DNA of 49,959 bases from Candidatus Bathyarchaeota archaeon (GTDB taxonomy: Archaea > Thermoproteota > Bathyarchaeia > RBG-16-48-13 > JAGTRE01): assembly GCA_018396415.1 (NCBI GenBank), contig JAGTRE010000004.1, positions 85,380 to 135,338 of the forward strand, given 5' to 3'. The notes beneath the pieces are model-generated. The model saw only the letters and a program-made list of their open reading frames with translations. It searched no databases and was not told where the DNA came from. A program made the position numbers and the translations under genes. How positions within the stretch are numbered: the stretch's first letter is position 1; the number at the start of each line of letters is the position of its first letter. Below, piece after piece: positions 1 through 8,287 of this stretch.

Positions 1-159
1 ACCATTCCAGAGCTCGGAATAGCTGCATCTCCGATGGCACAACTAATCGTCGCTACTACAATCATAGTAGCTACTGTAGTTTACTTGATCGCCAAAGTAG
101 TCCAACGCTTCAGGGGAATCGATCTATCTATTGTATACGCCCAAATTCCACCTGAATAG
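1..159 (+). CDS. C-terminal fragment of an integral membrane transporter (amino-acid permease-like)
   Basis: An open frame enters from the left edge and stops with TAG at 157-159, giving the last 52 residues. It has a hydrophobic helix (QLIVATTIIVATVVYLIA) followed by a short basic/charged tail ending IDLSIVYAQIPPE. A final transmembrane helix and a tail of the form GIDL..V...IPPE are familiar from archaeal APC-superfamily amino-acid permeases, so I infer that family. The N-terminal part lies outside the window and the assignment rests on this tail only. Confidence 0.5.
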   Translation, partial: TIPELGIAASPMAQLIVATTIIVATVVYLIAKVVQRFRGIDLSIVYAQIPPE

Positions 160-279
160 TCAGCGACGAATACTTCCCTTCCCTCTTTTATTGTTGCATG
201 TCTAACAATAATAATTTATTTTGCCCTCCTTTAATTAATTGGTGCGACCTTGCCCATCTATTTGAAAACAAATGTAAGA

Positions 280-2034
280 ATGTCTGAACTCGCTAAAGTT
301 GCGATGGGCTTGATTCCTGCTGATTGTGTTTTTCAAGGAGGAAAACTTGTTAATGTATTGACGGGTGAAATATATAAAACCAATATAGCTGTAAAAGGTG
401 AGCGAATTGCCGCTGTCGGTGACGTGAATCACACCATCGGCGAAACTACAAAAGTTTACGATGCCAATGGCATGTTTATCACCCCTGGCTTGATTGACGG
501 CCATATTCATATAGAGAGTTCAATGTTAACGATAGAAGAGTTCTCTAGATTGGTTGTACCTCATGGCACAACTTCCGTATCCGCGGATTTTCATGAAGTC
601 GCAAACGTTCTTGGCCTGAAGGGCCTTAGGCTTTTCCACAAGATTTCTGGCAAGGTTCTACTAAGAGTCTTCCTCGTCGCACCATCATCTGTTCCACTTG
701 CTTACAATATAGAAATTCCCTCTGTTCATTTAAACTTAGAAGATATCGAGGAAATAATGAAATGGGATAGAGTCCTGGGGTTAGGTGAGATATTAAACGT
801 TCATGATCTTATATCGGAATCGAAGGAACTTAATAAAAAGATTCAGCTCGCGATTAAATATGGAAAATTCATAGACGGTAATGCGCCCGGTATCGGAAAA
901 AAGGAACTCAACGCATATATAGCGAGTGGGCCGCAACACGACCATGAAGCTGTTTCGACTGATGAAGCTAAGGAAAGGCTAAGACTTGGTATGTGGGTGA
1001 TGATAAGAGAAGGTTCTTCTGAACGTAATCTTGCTGATCTTATTGAAATAGTTAATGAGAAAATCGACACAAGGAGATGTTGCTTCGCAACCGATGACAA
1101 AAGTCCATGTGACCTTGCAATAGAAGGTCATCTAGATCATTGTGTGAGAAAATCAATCGAGCTTGGTGTTGACCCGGTAAAAGCGATACAAATGGCAACT
1201 ATTAACTGTGCGGAGTATATGGGGTTGGAAAGAGAGCTGGGTTCCGTGGCTCCTGGTAAACTTGCTGATTTTATAATAGTTGATGATTTAAAAAAATTCA
1301 ACGTAAGAAGAACAATTATTGGAGGAAGAGTTGTTGCAGAGAACGGGAAACCACTTTTCTCGCCGGAAAAGGTAATCTATCCAAAATGGGCTACGAACAC
1401 TTTTCGACTAAAGCGAATTATAAAACCATCGGACCTAGAGATCAAAGCAGACTGTAGGAAAAATGTAAAGGTTCGATTGATTGATGTTACTGAAGGGACT
1501 ATAACTAGCAAAGCTTCTGAGGCAACTATGTTTGTTCAAAACAATAAGCTAGTAAGCGATATTGAGAGAGACATTCTGAAGATTGTTGTAGTGGAACGTT
1601 ATGGAAAAACAAATATTGCGATAGGAAAAGGTTTCATTAGAGGTTTCGGTTTACAACATGGTGCTTTAGCTTCAAGTATAGCTCATGATACTCACAATAT
1701 CATTTGTGTTGGAACTAATGACGCAGACATGGCATTAGCTATAAATCGTGTCTCGGAACTCCAGGGAGGGCTTGTCATATTTAAAGATAGAAAATCTGTA
1801 GGGGAGTTGATGTTAAACCTGGCAGGAATTATATCACTTGCTTCTTGGGAAAAAGTTTCTAAAGAGCTTTTAGAACTGCATGAAGTGGCTCAGAAACAAT
1901 TAGGTTGTAAACTGAAATCCCCTTTCATGGTTTTATCTTTTCAATCGAGTGCTTCGATTCCAGAATTGAAGATTTCGACTTTAGGTCTAATTGATGTGCG
2001 AGGGATGGAATTAGTTCCTTTATTCCTCGATTGA
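280..2034 (+). CDS. ade: Adenine deaminase
   Basis: The enzyme converts adenine to hypoxanthine plus ammonia in purine salvage (amidohydrolase superfamily, cytosolic). The N-terminal strand pattern PADCVFQGGKLVNVLTGEIY is followed by the metal-binding GLIDGHIHIESS near residue 75 and the second half contains DDKSPCDLAIEGHLDHCVR, both typical of Ade. The length of 584 aa is normal for the family. I chose ATG at 280 because family members start just before the PAD.V...G.. segment; a TTG at 250 would add ten residues without homology value. AT-rich sequence around 205-225 may hold the promoter. The phosphoribosyltransferase downstream could use the hypoxanthine produced. Confidence 0.93.
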   Translation: MSELAKVAMGLIPADCVFQGGKLVNVLTGEIYKTNIAVKGERIAAVGDVNHTIGETTKVYDANGMFITPGLIDGHIHIESSMLTIEEFSRLVVPHGTTSVSADFHEVANVLGLKGLRLFHKISGKVLLRVFLVAPSSVPLAYNIEIPSVHLNLEDIEEIMKWDRVLGLGEILNVHDLISESKELNKKIQLAIKYGKFIDGNAPGIGKKELNAYIASGPQHDHEAVSTDEAKERLRLGMWVMIREGSSERNLADLIEIVNEKIDTRRCCFATDDKSPCDLAIEGHLDHCVRKSIELGVDPVKAIQMATINCAEYMGLERELGSVAPGKLADFIIVDDLKKFNVRRTIIGGRVVAENGKPLFSPEKVIYPKWATNTFRLKRIIKPSDLEIKADCRKNVKVRLIDVTEGTITSKASEATMFVQNNKLVSDIERDILKIVVVERYGKTNIAIGKGFIRGFGLQHGALASSIAHDTHNIICVGTNDADMALAINRVSELQGGLVIFKDRKSVGELMLNLAGIISLASWEKVSKELLELHEVAQKQLGCKLKSPFMVLSFQSSASIPELKISTLGLIDVRGMELVPLFLD

Positions 2035-2182
2035 TTTTGTTAAGCATTTTAACTTACAAGTAATTTACACTAATATGTTAAAAATAATTTAAAATAAATT
2101 TAAAATTAATTTAAATGGGTAAAAGAAAGTGTTGATTGCGGCTTCTGAATAGCATTAAACTGTGCTGTGGGCTTCACGGTGT

Positions 2183-2791
2183 ATGGTAATGGGGGAAGAC
2201 GCTTTGGATCTCTTAAGAGAATTAAAAGAAAATTTGTTAAATGCAACAATATTACGGTTTCCAGCCCCAGAGGGTGGATATTATAACTACATCGTTAACT
2301 TCCTAACAGAAGGCTTGCCAGAAATTCCTCCAACTGTGTTGTGGGGTTGCGCCATTGAACTGGCTAGAATCGCGGATTTAGATGGGGTTAATAAGCTTGT
2401 AACACCTGAAGCTATGGGGATTCACGTCACAACCGTTTTGTCAATTTTAACTGGAATACCAATGAACGTTATAAGAAGACGTAAGTACGGCTTGCCTGGA
2501 GAAATTGAAATCGTTAAGCGCACTGGCTACGCAGAATCTAAAATGTATGCTAATGGTCTGAAGGCTGGAGACCGTGTGGTTTTAGTAGATTCAATAATTT
2601 CAACCGGAGGCACCTATACAGCTATTATCCAGGCCTTGGAAAAGCGTGGAGTAATCGTCCAAGACGCTGTCGCTGTTATTGAGAAACCTGACTATAACGG
2701 TGTAAGTTACGTTGAAAAGGAAACCCAACACCGAGTAAAAACGTTGGTTAAAGTCGTCATTAAAAACGGTAGGCCTGTTTTGATCGATTAG
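2183..2791 (+). CDS. hpt: Purine phosphoribosyltransferase (archaeal hypoxanthine/adenine PRTase type)
   Basis: It is a type I phosphoribosyltransferase that couples a purine base to PRPP. The PRPP loop is seen as VVLVDSIISTGGTYTAI around residues 130-145 of this start. The upstream TPEAMGIHVTTVLSILTGIP and RRRKYGLPGE segments are characteristic of archaeal HGPRTase-like proteins, which is why I prefer hpt over apt; substrate preference cannot be read from sequence. Frame-compatible starts are GTG 2162, ATG 2183 and ATG 2189; the ATG pair fits the family length better. It lies 150 bp downstream of adenine deaminase on the same strand, across an AT-rich gap that could carry its own promoter. 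Deaminase plus PRTase form a short adenine-to-IMP salvage route. Confidence 0.82.
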   Translation: MVMGEDALDLLRELKENLLNATILRFPAPEGGYYNYIVNFLTEGLPEIPPTVLWGCAIELARIADLDGVNKLVTPEAMGIHVTTVLSILTGIPMNVIRRRKYGLPGEIEIVKRTGYAESKMYANGLKAGDRVVLVDSIISTGGTYTAIIQALEKRGVIVQDAVAVIEKPDYNGVSYVEKETQHRVKTLVKVVIKNGRPVLID

Positions 2792-2792
2792 T

Positions 2793-3062
2793 TTACGCCC
2801 TAAACTTCTTAGTCGTTTCTATGGTGCGCGTCTTGCTTCTTCTTTTCAATTCTGTTCGAAGGAACATTACAGCAAGAACATGGCTACACATACGCTTAGT
2901 CTGAAATCCAGGGCAATTACACGAGAAACGACCCTTAAGATCTATAGAAACATTGTACGTCCCATGATCTCCAACTACGTTATAAACCCCCTCACCAATC
3001 TCTGTAATTCTGCGTTGTCGAAGAAGCCGCTGCGCTTTTGTTGTTAGTGTATCAACAGGCAT
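2793..3062 (-). CDS. Small SWIM zinc-finger protein
   Basis: The protein is 89 aa long and holds a SWIM-type zinc motif, CNCPGFQTKRMCSHV, in its middle third (CxC...CxH), followed by a basic, Lys/Arg-rich tail. SWIM domains bind zinc and are thought to mediate protein or DNA contacts; the function of this stand-alone form is unknown. ATG at 3062 is preferred over GTG at 3068. Its stop is 2 bp from the stop of the convergent phosphoribosyltransferase gene, so the two transcripts must overlap at their 3' ends. Confidence 0.75.
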   Translation of the reverse strand: MPVDTLTTKAQRLLRQRRITEIGEGVYNVVGDHGTYNVSIDLKGRFSCNCPGFQTKRMCSHVLAVMFLRTELKRRSKTRTIETTKKFRA

Positions 3063-3184
3063 AATCACTCACAACAAAAGAAACATGATTTTCTTTTAGG
3101 CGTTTCTCCCCTCATACTATCTAAACTGAAGCAACTATTTTCCAGTGAATAGTAAAACCCGGAACAGAGCCTGGTTATGTGAAT

Positions 3185-3354
3185 TGGCGCCGGGTGGGGG
3201 ATTTGAACCCCCGCGTCCCAAAAAAGGGACACAGGCTACCTACCCTATACGTTAGCAGGCTTAGGTCATCATCCTCTGCCCCTTCGGCAGATTGAATCTT
3301 CTACCAGGTTCCCCACCTGATTTAGCCACGAACCAAGCTCTAGGGCAACCCGGC
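3185..3354 (-). tRNA. tRNA-Ser(GCU) with three inferred introns
   Basis: The acceptor GCCGGGT pairs with ACCCGGC, followed by G73 and an encoded CCA (3185-3187). The T-arm is GGGGG-TTCAAAT-CCCCC, and the long variable arm GTCCC/GGGAC marks a class II tRNA; G73 with the GCCGG acceptor points to Ser. The anticodon loop CTGCTAA is interrupted after position 37 by a 15-nt intron (3238-3252) with an exact BHB core, CTGC pairing with GTAG and cuts TA^A and GT^A. Restoring the CAGGC/GCCTG anticodon stem also requires removal of a 15-nt piece at 29/30 (3261-3275) and about 47 nt in the D-loop (3283-3329). The assembled exons give a normal 90-nt class II tRNA plus CCA. The 37/38 intron is solid; the other two boundaries are tentative. 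Confidence 0.85.
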
Positions 3355-3383
3355 TCCGGCTATCATTTTCAAGGCTTCTAGGT

Positions 3384-3391
3384 CTATATAA
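3384..3391 (-). promoter_or_regulatory. Possible TATA box for tRNA-Ser
   Basis: The minus strand reads TTATATAG about 30-37 nt upstream of the tRNA-Ser 5' end, in an otherwise AT-rich stretch. The spacing is slightly long for a start at the mature 5' end, so a short leader removed by RNase P is likely. Confidence 0.4.
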
Positions 3392-3473
3392 TGTTTTATT
3401 GGAAGGGCCATTAAGAACGGTAACAGAGGTCATACAAGATTTTCAGTTATTATGGCTGAGCATGTGGTAATGC

Positions 3474-3481
3474 TTATACTT
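3474..3481 (+). promoter_or_regulatory. Possible TATA box for SRP RNA
   Basis: CTTATACT is centred about 28 nt upstream of the inferred 5' end of the SRP RNA at 3504, the usual spacing for an archaeal TBP site. Confidence 0.45.
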
Positions 3482-3503
3482 CCGTTCCTTATTTTTACGA
3501 ACT

Positions 3504-3823
3504 TGGATGGCGGGTCTAGGTGGGAGGCTCGGCCTCTCCTGCGCCGCAAATGGTCGATATGGCGGACCGAAGACCGGGGAGAGGCACTTACGATCTGATT
3601 GGCACTTAGCCCGCCTGGCGATGACTGTTCGTCCTCTGGGGCCGGCGGAGATGTGGTTCCTTCCGTAGGGAAGGAATTAACATCCTAATCTGCCGAACGT
3701 GACTAGGCTCGGGAGAGAGCAATCCTAAGGCAGAACGTTCGGCGCTCAGGGGGGTACGGACAGGAGTACGGGGCTAGGTGGCAATTGGGTGTCGGAGTGT
3801 CGATCTCCGGTGACCCGCCGTCC
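3504..3823 (+). ncRNA. ffs: Signal recognition particle 7S RNA
   Basis: This 320-nt GC-rich element is closed by a terminal helix: GGATGGCGGGTC at 3504-3515 pairs with GACCCGCCGTCC at 3812-3823. Near 3700-3745 it has the SRP54-binding helix 8 signature, with ACTAGGCTCGG on the 5' side, the GGGAGAGAGCAAT tip and CCTAAGGCAGA on the 3' side. Length and layout match archaeal 7S RNA. It scaffolds SRP19/SRP54 for co-translational targeting to the membrane. It ends two bases before the stop codon of the convergent thiolation gene. Confidence 0.93.
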
Positions 3824-3825
3824 AC

Positions 3826-4770
3826 TTAGGACTTTAGAATACCCAATTTTCTTATTACTTCACACGGTTTACAAATACTCCCTGTTGTTGGTTCCCCGCA
3901 AACTCGGCACCCTTGTAGTTTAACTGGTGCTAAAGCCTTTTTAAGCACTGGTCTAATTTTTTCAGCCGCACGTATTATGGTAAACTTTACTCCAGGGTGG
4001 CGGTTCTCCAGTTTATTAAGCATATGACGTATTTCATGTCTAAGAGCTGTTCCAATATATGGACATGGGACACTTTGGAACCCGATTCCTCGTAGGTACG
4101 CGTATAACGCTATTTCATTTTCAGGGATTTCACATATCGGTTTGACGCGGGGTACAAATTTAAGAGAGTTTTCTCCATAGAGAACCGGCTCAATTCTAGC
4201 AATTCGCGCTACGTCGCCATGAATAATATTGAGGAGTATAGTTTGTGCTTCATCGTCAAGGTTGTGAGCTGTAGCGAGTTTATCCGCTTCGACTTCCCTA
4301 CTTGCAATGTTGAGCGCTCTTCGTCTGAGTATACCGCAATAAGAACAAGGACCTATTTCCTCTTCTCTGGTTATTTTTACAATCTCATCTAGTGTGTGCC
4401 CATACAAGTCTTTAAAGGAATAGATAAAATGTTCTACTCCTAAAACTCTACAATTTTCCCTAGCTATTCTAATAGCCTCCTTACGATATCCTCTAATTCC
4501 TTCATCAATTGTAATTGCAACTACCTCAGCCGCCGGAAACTGTTTTTCAATTTTAGTAAGAATATGAAGGAGTGCAACACTGTCCTTGCCACCAGAAACG
4601 GCTACTGCAATCCGATCATTGGGTTTAAACATCGCATATTTCGAAATAATCCTTCTAACCTGTCCTTCAATAGAAGTAATAAGACAATGTTGGCAAAGAC
4701 TTTCGCCTGAGTAGGGGCGGAAGAATATTGCTGGTTGCTTTTTGCATCTTGTGCATTTCAGGGGGATCAT
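3826..4770 (-). CDS. TtuA/NcsA-family tRNA 2-thiolation protein
   Basis: It is a PP-loop ATPase of the TtcA/TtuA/Ncs6 group that adenylates and thiolates a tRNA base. The N-terminal zinc knuckle is CTRC...CQHC (residues 6-29), the PP-loop SGGKDS is at 59-64, the central catalytic cysteines are in CSYC, and a C-terminal zinc knuckle is CRVC...CKPC. The two zinc knuckles plus the CxxC are the TtuA/Ncs6 layout; from sequence alone I cannot separate U54 from U34 specificity. The full length is 314 aa. The stop codon is 2 nt from the SRP RNA 3' end. Confidence 0.85.
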   Translation of the reverse strand: MIPLKCTRCKKQPAIFFRPYSGESLCQHCLITSIEGQVRRIISKYAMFKPNDRIAVAVSGGKDSVALLHILTKIEKQFPAAEVVAITIDEGIRGYRKEAIRIARENCRVLGVEHFIYSFKDLYGHTLDEIVKITREEEIGPCSYCGILRRRALNIASREVEADKLATAHNLDDEAQTILLNIIHGDVARIARIEPVLYGENSLKFVPRVKPICEIPENEIALYAYLRGIGFQSVPCPYIGTALRHEIRHMLNKLENRHPGVKFTIIRAAEKIRPVLKKALAPVKLQGCRVCGEPTTGSICKPCEVIRKLGILKS

Positions 4771-4777
4771 CTCCCTG

Positions 4778-5974
4778 TCAAATAACGACTAAACCATACT
4801 TCAGGATGGTCAAACTAATATTTGCTAAAACGATAGTTAGGAAAAATGTATTAATGCCTATTCTAACATGCCGACAATGCTTTTGGCTAATTCGACTTTT
4901 TATTAATGCGTAGACAAAACCATCTCCATCTAAAGGGTAAATCGGCAACATATTAAATAGTGCGACGTTTACAGCTAAGAAGTTAATCCATAGAATGGAT
5001 CGAAAGAAATGGTAAGGCATCAATCTCAGGAACCGATTATCAAGTGCATGCCATCGTAGTGGATAATAATCAAATGGATAAATCCCAATAATTGCCCTTC
5101 CTTTATCAGAGCCAGCTTTAATTGAAATACTTCCTCTAATTGTATCAATAACTAATAGGTCGCCTGGTTTAACTTCTGACATAAATTTGCCAAGTTCCAC
5201 TGAACTATTAATTCGGGTATAAATTCCGTTATTTTTCATCATGCCATAGATCACATCTCCAGGCTTTAGCCCTACGGCCTCAGCTGGACTCCCACTTACT
5301 ATTTCCCCAATTAAAACTCCTGATGGAGTTGGTATATACAAAGGACTAATTATTAACAAGAAATTCATCAATAACAGTAAAAAGAGAAGGCCTACCGCAA
5401 AATTTACAACAGATCCAGCAGAAAGTACACGTAACTTCGCAATTGCGGGTGCCTCCTTAAAACTCTGTTCTTCTGGTTCAACAAATCCTCCAGGTATAAT
5501 TAACGCAAGGAATACTCCAGCTGATTTCACGTGAATTTTTTCTATACAGGCAGCGACTCCATGCGCAGTTTCATGTGTTATGAGCATAATTGCGGCAGCT
5601 AAAAGAAAATATGGAATGTCATGAGGGCTGATTGTAATTCCAGGTATTAATGGAGTGACTGAAGGGGGGGCTTGGGTAGGAGTGATGATGAAAGTGATAA
5701 GGCCGCGTAGGAGTATATAGGTTATGTAAACCATTAACCCAAATGAGACGGCTACTCCAGCACTCCATACGATGCGCCAGAATTGGGGGTGCTTTATAGC
5801 TATCTCTTCCAGCCAATGGTTAAAGCGTTTAGTTCGATAAATCAAGTAGAATGGTTGAACTTCCACTCCATATTTTTTGACATCAATTTTTTTGCTAAAG
5901 AAGTAGAGTATCAACCAAGCTATAGTGATTATAAGAAGCATTTGCGTGAAATCAAAGTTCACCGTTAACTTCAA
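4778..5974 (-). CDS. Site-2 protease-type membrane metalloprotease (M50) with PDZ domain
   Basis: This is an intramembrane zinc protease. It has an N-terminal transmembrane helix (residues 11-28), helices around 72-98 and 120-137, the zinc site HETAH at 134-138 inside a helix, a long hydrophobic helix near 190-215, a PDZ-like segment (about 220-290; GEIVSGSPAEAVGLKPGDVI) and the second metal motif NMLPIYPLDGDG near 335-350. Homologues cleave membrane-anchored regulators or act in membrane protein quality control; the substrate here is unknown. It lies 7 bp upstream of the thiolation gene on the same strand and is probably co-transcribed with it. Confidence 0.88.
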   Translation of the reverse strand: MKLTVNFDFTQMLLIITIAWLILYFFSKKIDVKKYGVEVQPFYLIYRTKRFNHWLEEIAIKHPQFWRIVWSAGVAVSFGLMVYITYILLRGLITFIITPTQAPPSVTPLIPGITISPHDIPYFLLAAAIMLITHETAHGVAACIEKIHVKSAGVFLALIIPGGFVEPEEQSFKEAPAIAKLRVLSAGSVVNFAVGLLFLLLLMNFLLIISPLYIPTPSGVLIGEIVSGSPAEAVGLKPGDVIYGMMKNNGIYTRINSSVELGKFMSEVKPGDLLVIDTIRGSISIKAGSDKGRAIIGIYPFDYYPLRWHALDNRFLRLMPYHFFRSILWINFLAVNVALFNMLPIYPLDGDGFVYALIKSRISQKHCRHVRIGINTFFLTIVLANISLTILKYGLVVI

Positions 5975-6048
5975 CCTCTTTGGTCTAAGGGAAAGAATTG
6001 CGCTGATGTTAATATCTTTCTGTTGGATATATTGTTTCGGTGATTTAT

Positions 6049-6366
6049 ATGGCGTTCATCGTAATTCTCATGACCACATCCAGTAGAGATGAAGCCGTCA
6101 AAATTGTACGCCATTTATTAAATCAACACCTCATTGCATGCGCTAATATTGTGGCGTCGGTACGTTCTCTATTTTGGTGGCAAGAAACCGTTGAGGACGC
6201 AGAAGAAACACTTGTTTTAATGAAAACCAAATCTGAACTCTTCAAAGAAATTTCTGAGCATATCATTAGATTACACGGTTACAAAACTCCAGAAATAATT
6301 GCTATTCCAATAACCTCCGGTTCAGAGCCATACTTAAACTGGGTATCCTCAGTGGTTAGATCCTAA
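6049..6366 (+). CDS. cutA: CutA1 divalent-cation tolerance protein
   Basis: This 105-aa protein belongs to the small trimeric CutA1 family (ferredoxin-like fold). Family hallmarks are LLNQHLIACANIV, SLFWWQ and the C-terminal HGYKTPEIIAIPI, with the final GSEPYLNWV. The family is near-universal and its exact role is unclear beyond metal tolerance in E. coli. ATG 6049 is preferred to GTG 6040. It starts a four-gene rightward run with the next two genes. Confidence 0.92.
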   Translation: MAFIVILMTTSSRDEAVKIVRHLLNQHLIACANIVASVRSLFWWQETVEDAEETLVLMKTKSELFKEISEHIIRLHGYKTPEIIAIPITSGSEPYLNWVSSVVRS

Positions 6367-6373
6367 GAAGGAA

Positions 6374-7090
6374 TTGTTGTTGGCGAAGAAACCCCAACTT
6401 CGCGCTGAACAAGTTGAAGTCATTTACAGTGATAAACAATGGTCGTTATTTCATAGGTTTAGGTTATTTGCAACAAAGATTATGGAGGCATTTGAAGCGA
6501 GGGGAATCAAGACGATAATCTATGGGAGTATTGCCAGAGGAGATGTCTCACCGAAAAGTGATATTGATGTTTTCATTCCAGACCCTCCCGCTTCATTTTT
6601 AATTGAAAACATCCTTGAAGCTCATGGACTAACCATCCAAAGACGGGTTATTATACAAGCCACCCCATCCTATGTCATTAAAGGCTACATCGAACTCGAT
6701 GAATTACGCTCTGTATCGTTCCCGCTAGCCAAGATGCGGCCTATAGAACGCGAATTTTATCGTTTCGGTGGCGAACTATCTTATTCGCAAGTTAAACATG
6801 GAGATCGAGTACCTGGTGTCGATAAACGTCTCATGCTAATCATCCCTACTCCCCATGGACATGTTGAGGACAGCGTAATCGGTCAGGAGGAAGCAGTAGC
6901 TAAACTCCTTAATGTAAGTGTAAATGTTGTACTCGATCGGGTTCGTGCATTAACCAAGCGAGATAAAGTAGGTCGTACGGGGGTCTTTCTAAAATATGAA
7001 CTTGCACCCGATGAAAGTTTCGAGTCATCTTTAAATGAATTAGCTACTAAAAATCCTGCGATTCGAAGGCGTTTACTAACTGGCACCTAA
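6374..7090 (+). CDS. Archaeal nucleotidyltransferase (minimal polymerase-beta fold)
   Basis: The protein is 238 aa. The nucleotidyltransferase motif IYGSIARGDVSPKSDIDVFI near residues 50-70 has GS and DxD, and the N-terminal basic segment is helical. The second half resembles a conserved archaeal C-terminal region with LMLIIPTPHGHVEDSV and a helical tail. Such archaeal NTases (predicted nucleotidyltransferases, COG2413 type) have no established substrate. Start is a TTG, with alternative TTG codons adjacent; 7 bp from cutA, so it is probably in an operon with it. Confidence 0.78.
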   Translation: MLLAKKPQLRAEQVEVIYSDKQWSLFHRFRLFATKIMEAFEARGIKTIIYGSIARGDVSPKSDIDVFIPDPPASFLIENILEAHGLTIQRRVIIQATPSYVIKGYIELDELRSVSFPLAKMRPIEREFYRFGGELSYSQVKHGDRVPGVDKRLMLIIPTPHGHVEDSVIGQEEAVAKLLNVSVNVVLDRVRALTKRDKVGRTGVFLKYELAPDESFESSLNELATKNPAIRRRLLTGT

Positions 7091-7140
7091 GCCTAAAATT
7101 CGCAACTTCACATTAATCTTTAACAGTGGCGAACTAATGG

Positions 7141-8226
7141 ATGAGAAAACTCTATAGAACAAAAGGCGGTTCTTTTTATGTAGGCCAGTTGCCAAGAGGC
7201 TGTCAACTCTGTCAGAGGGGCGCAAAATTAGTTTTATTCATTACAGGAATGTGCATCAAACAATGTTTTTATTGTCCTCTCAGTGAAGAACGGCGCGGCA
7301 AAGATGTGGTTTACGCTGATGAAGTCAAGGTTTTAGCTGATAATGACGTAGTCCAAGAGGCACGAGTTATTCAAGCTGAAGGCACTGGGTTAACAGGTGG
7401 AGACCCGCTAATTTTTCCTAAGCGGGTATTACACTACATACGATTACTGAAAAGTGAATTTGGAGAAAAACATCACATACATTTATACACCACTGGGCGT
7501 TACTTGACGAAATCTTTGTTAAGGCAATTAAGAGATGCTGGCTTAGATGAAATTCGTTTTCATCCCGACAAAGTAGACCTACCAAAAATTTCTTGGGCTG
7601 CACAAGCCGCAATTACCGTTGGAGTAGAAGTTCCAGCGATTCCGAGCCAGTCGAAGGAAATCATTGCGCTCATTAAATATCTAGGTAAAGTTAGAGCAAA
7701 TTTCATTAATATCAACGAACTTGAATTCACGGAAACAAATACAGATGCTCTATTAATCCGAGGGATAAGACCTAAGCCCCCTTTGGCACTTGTGGCCGAG
7801 GGAAGCGAGGAAACCGCCTTTAAAGTTTTAGATTGGGCGTTAAGAAACACTCATATAAACGTTCACTACTGTCCGGCTCGCATAAAAGATGCAGTCCAAT
7901 TTCGAAATCGAATGAAGCGAAAGGCCAAATGTGTTGCAAAGCCCAATGAAACCATAACGAAGGACGGGCTTCTCTCATTTGGAATTATAAAATTAACAAA
8001 AGCAACCCAAGCTACGCTGGAAAGGTTTCGTGATCTTTTAATTAACAAATATCGTATTCCTCAAGATCTTGTTACAGTTAACTTAAGGAAGAAACGTATT
8101 GAAACATCTATAGAGATCATCAAAAAACTATGGCCTAAGATAAGGTTCAAAACTTACGAATGTGGTATAATAAATGAGTATCCAACGCAAGACAGAACTG
8201 AAGTTTTGTATACTCGTTTGCATTAA
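7141..8226 (+). CDS. Radical SAM protein related to pyruvate-formate-lyase activating enzymes (COG2108 type)
   Basis: The 361-aa protein has the 4Fe-4S radical SAM motif CIKQCFYC near residues 38-45 and a glycine-rich SAM strand TGLTGGDPL near 83-91, inside a TIM-barrel-like sequence. Upstream is an additional CQLCQRG pair and a late CxxxxxxxxxxxxxxC (HYCPARIKDAVQFR...KCVAKP) that may bind another cluster or zinc. This uncharacterised family is widespread in archaea. It follows the NTase by 50 bp on the same strand. Confidence 0.8.
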   Translation: MRKLYRTKGGSFYVGQLPRGCQLCQRGAKLVLFITGMCIKQCFYCPLSEERRGKDVVYADEVKVLADNDVVQEARVIQAEGTGLTGGDPLIFPKRVLHYIRLLKSEFGEKHHIHLYTTGRYLTKSLLRQLRDAGLDEIRFHPDKVDLPKISWAAQAAITVGVEVPAIPSQSKEIIALIKYLGKVRANFININELEFTETNTDALLIRGIRPKPPLALVAEGSEETAFKVLDWALRNTHINVHYCPARIKDAVQFRNRMKRKAKCVAKPNETITKDGLLSFGIIKLTKATQATLERFRDLLINKYRIPQDLVTVNLRKKRIETSIEIIKKLWPKIRFKTYECGIINEYPTQDRTEVLYTRLH

Positions 8227-8287
8227 CTTTAAACGTCCATTAGTAATCGTTGCCTCATAAAGGGTAACGTCTTATGGTCCGAATACC

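Noticed and set aside
3261-3275. ATGATGA box C inside the 29/30 intron of tRNA-Ser
   Set aside because: The intron is only 15 nt, with no D box or guide segment, so the match is likely chance.
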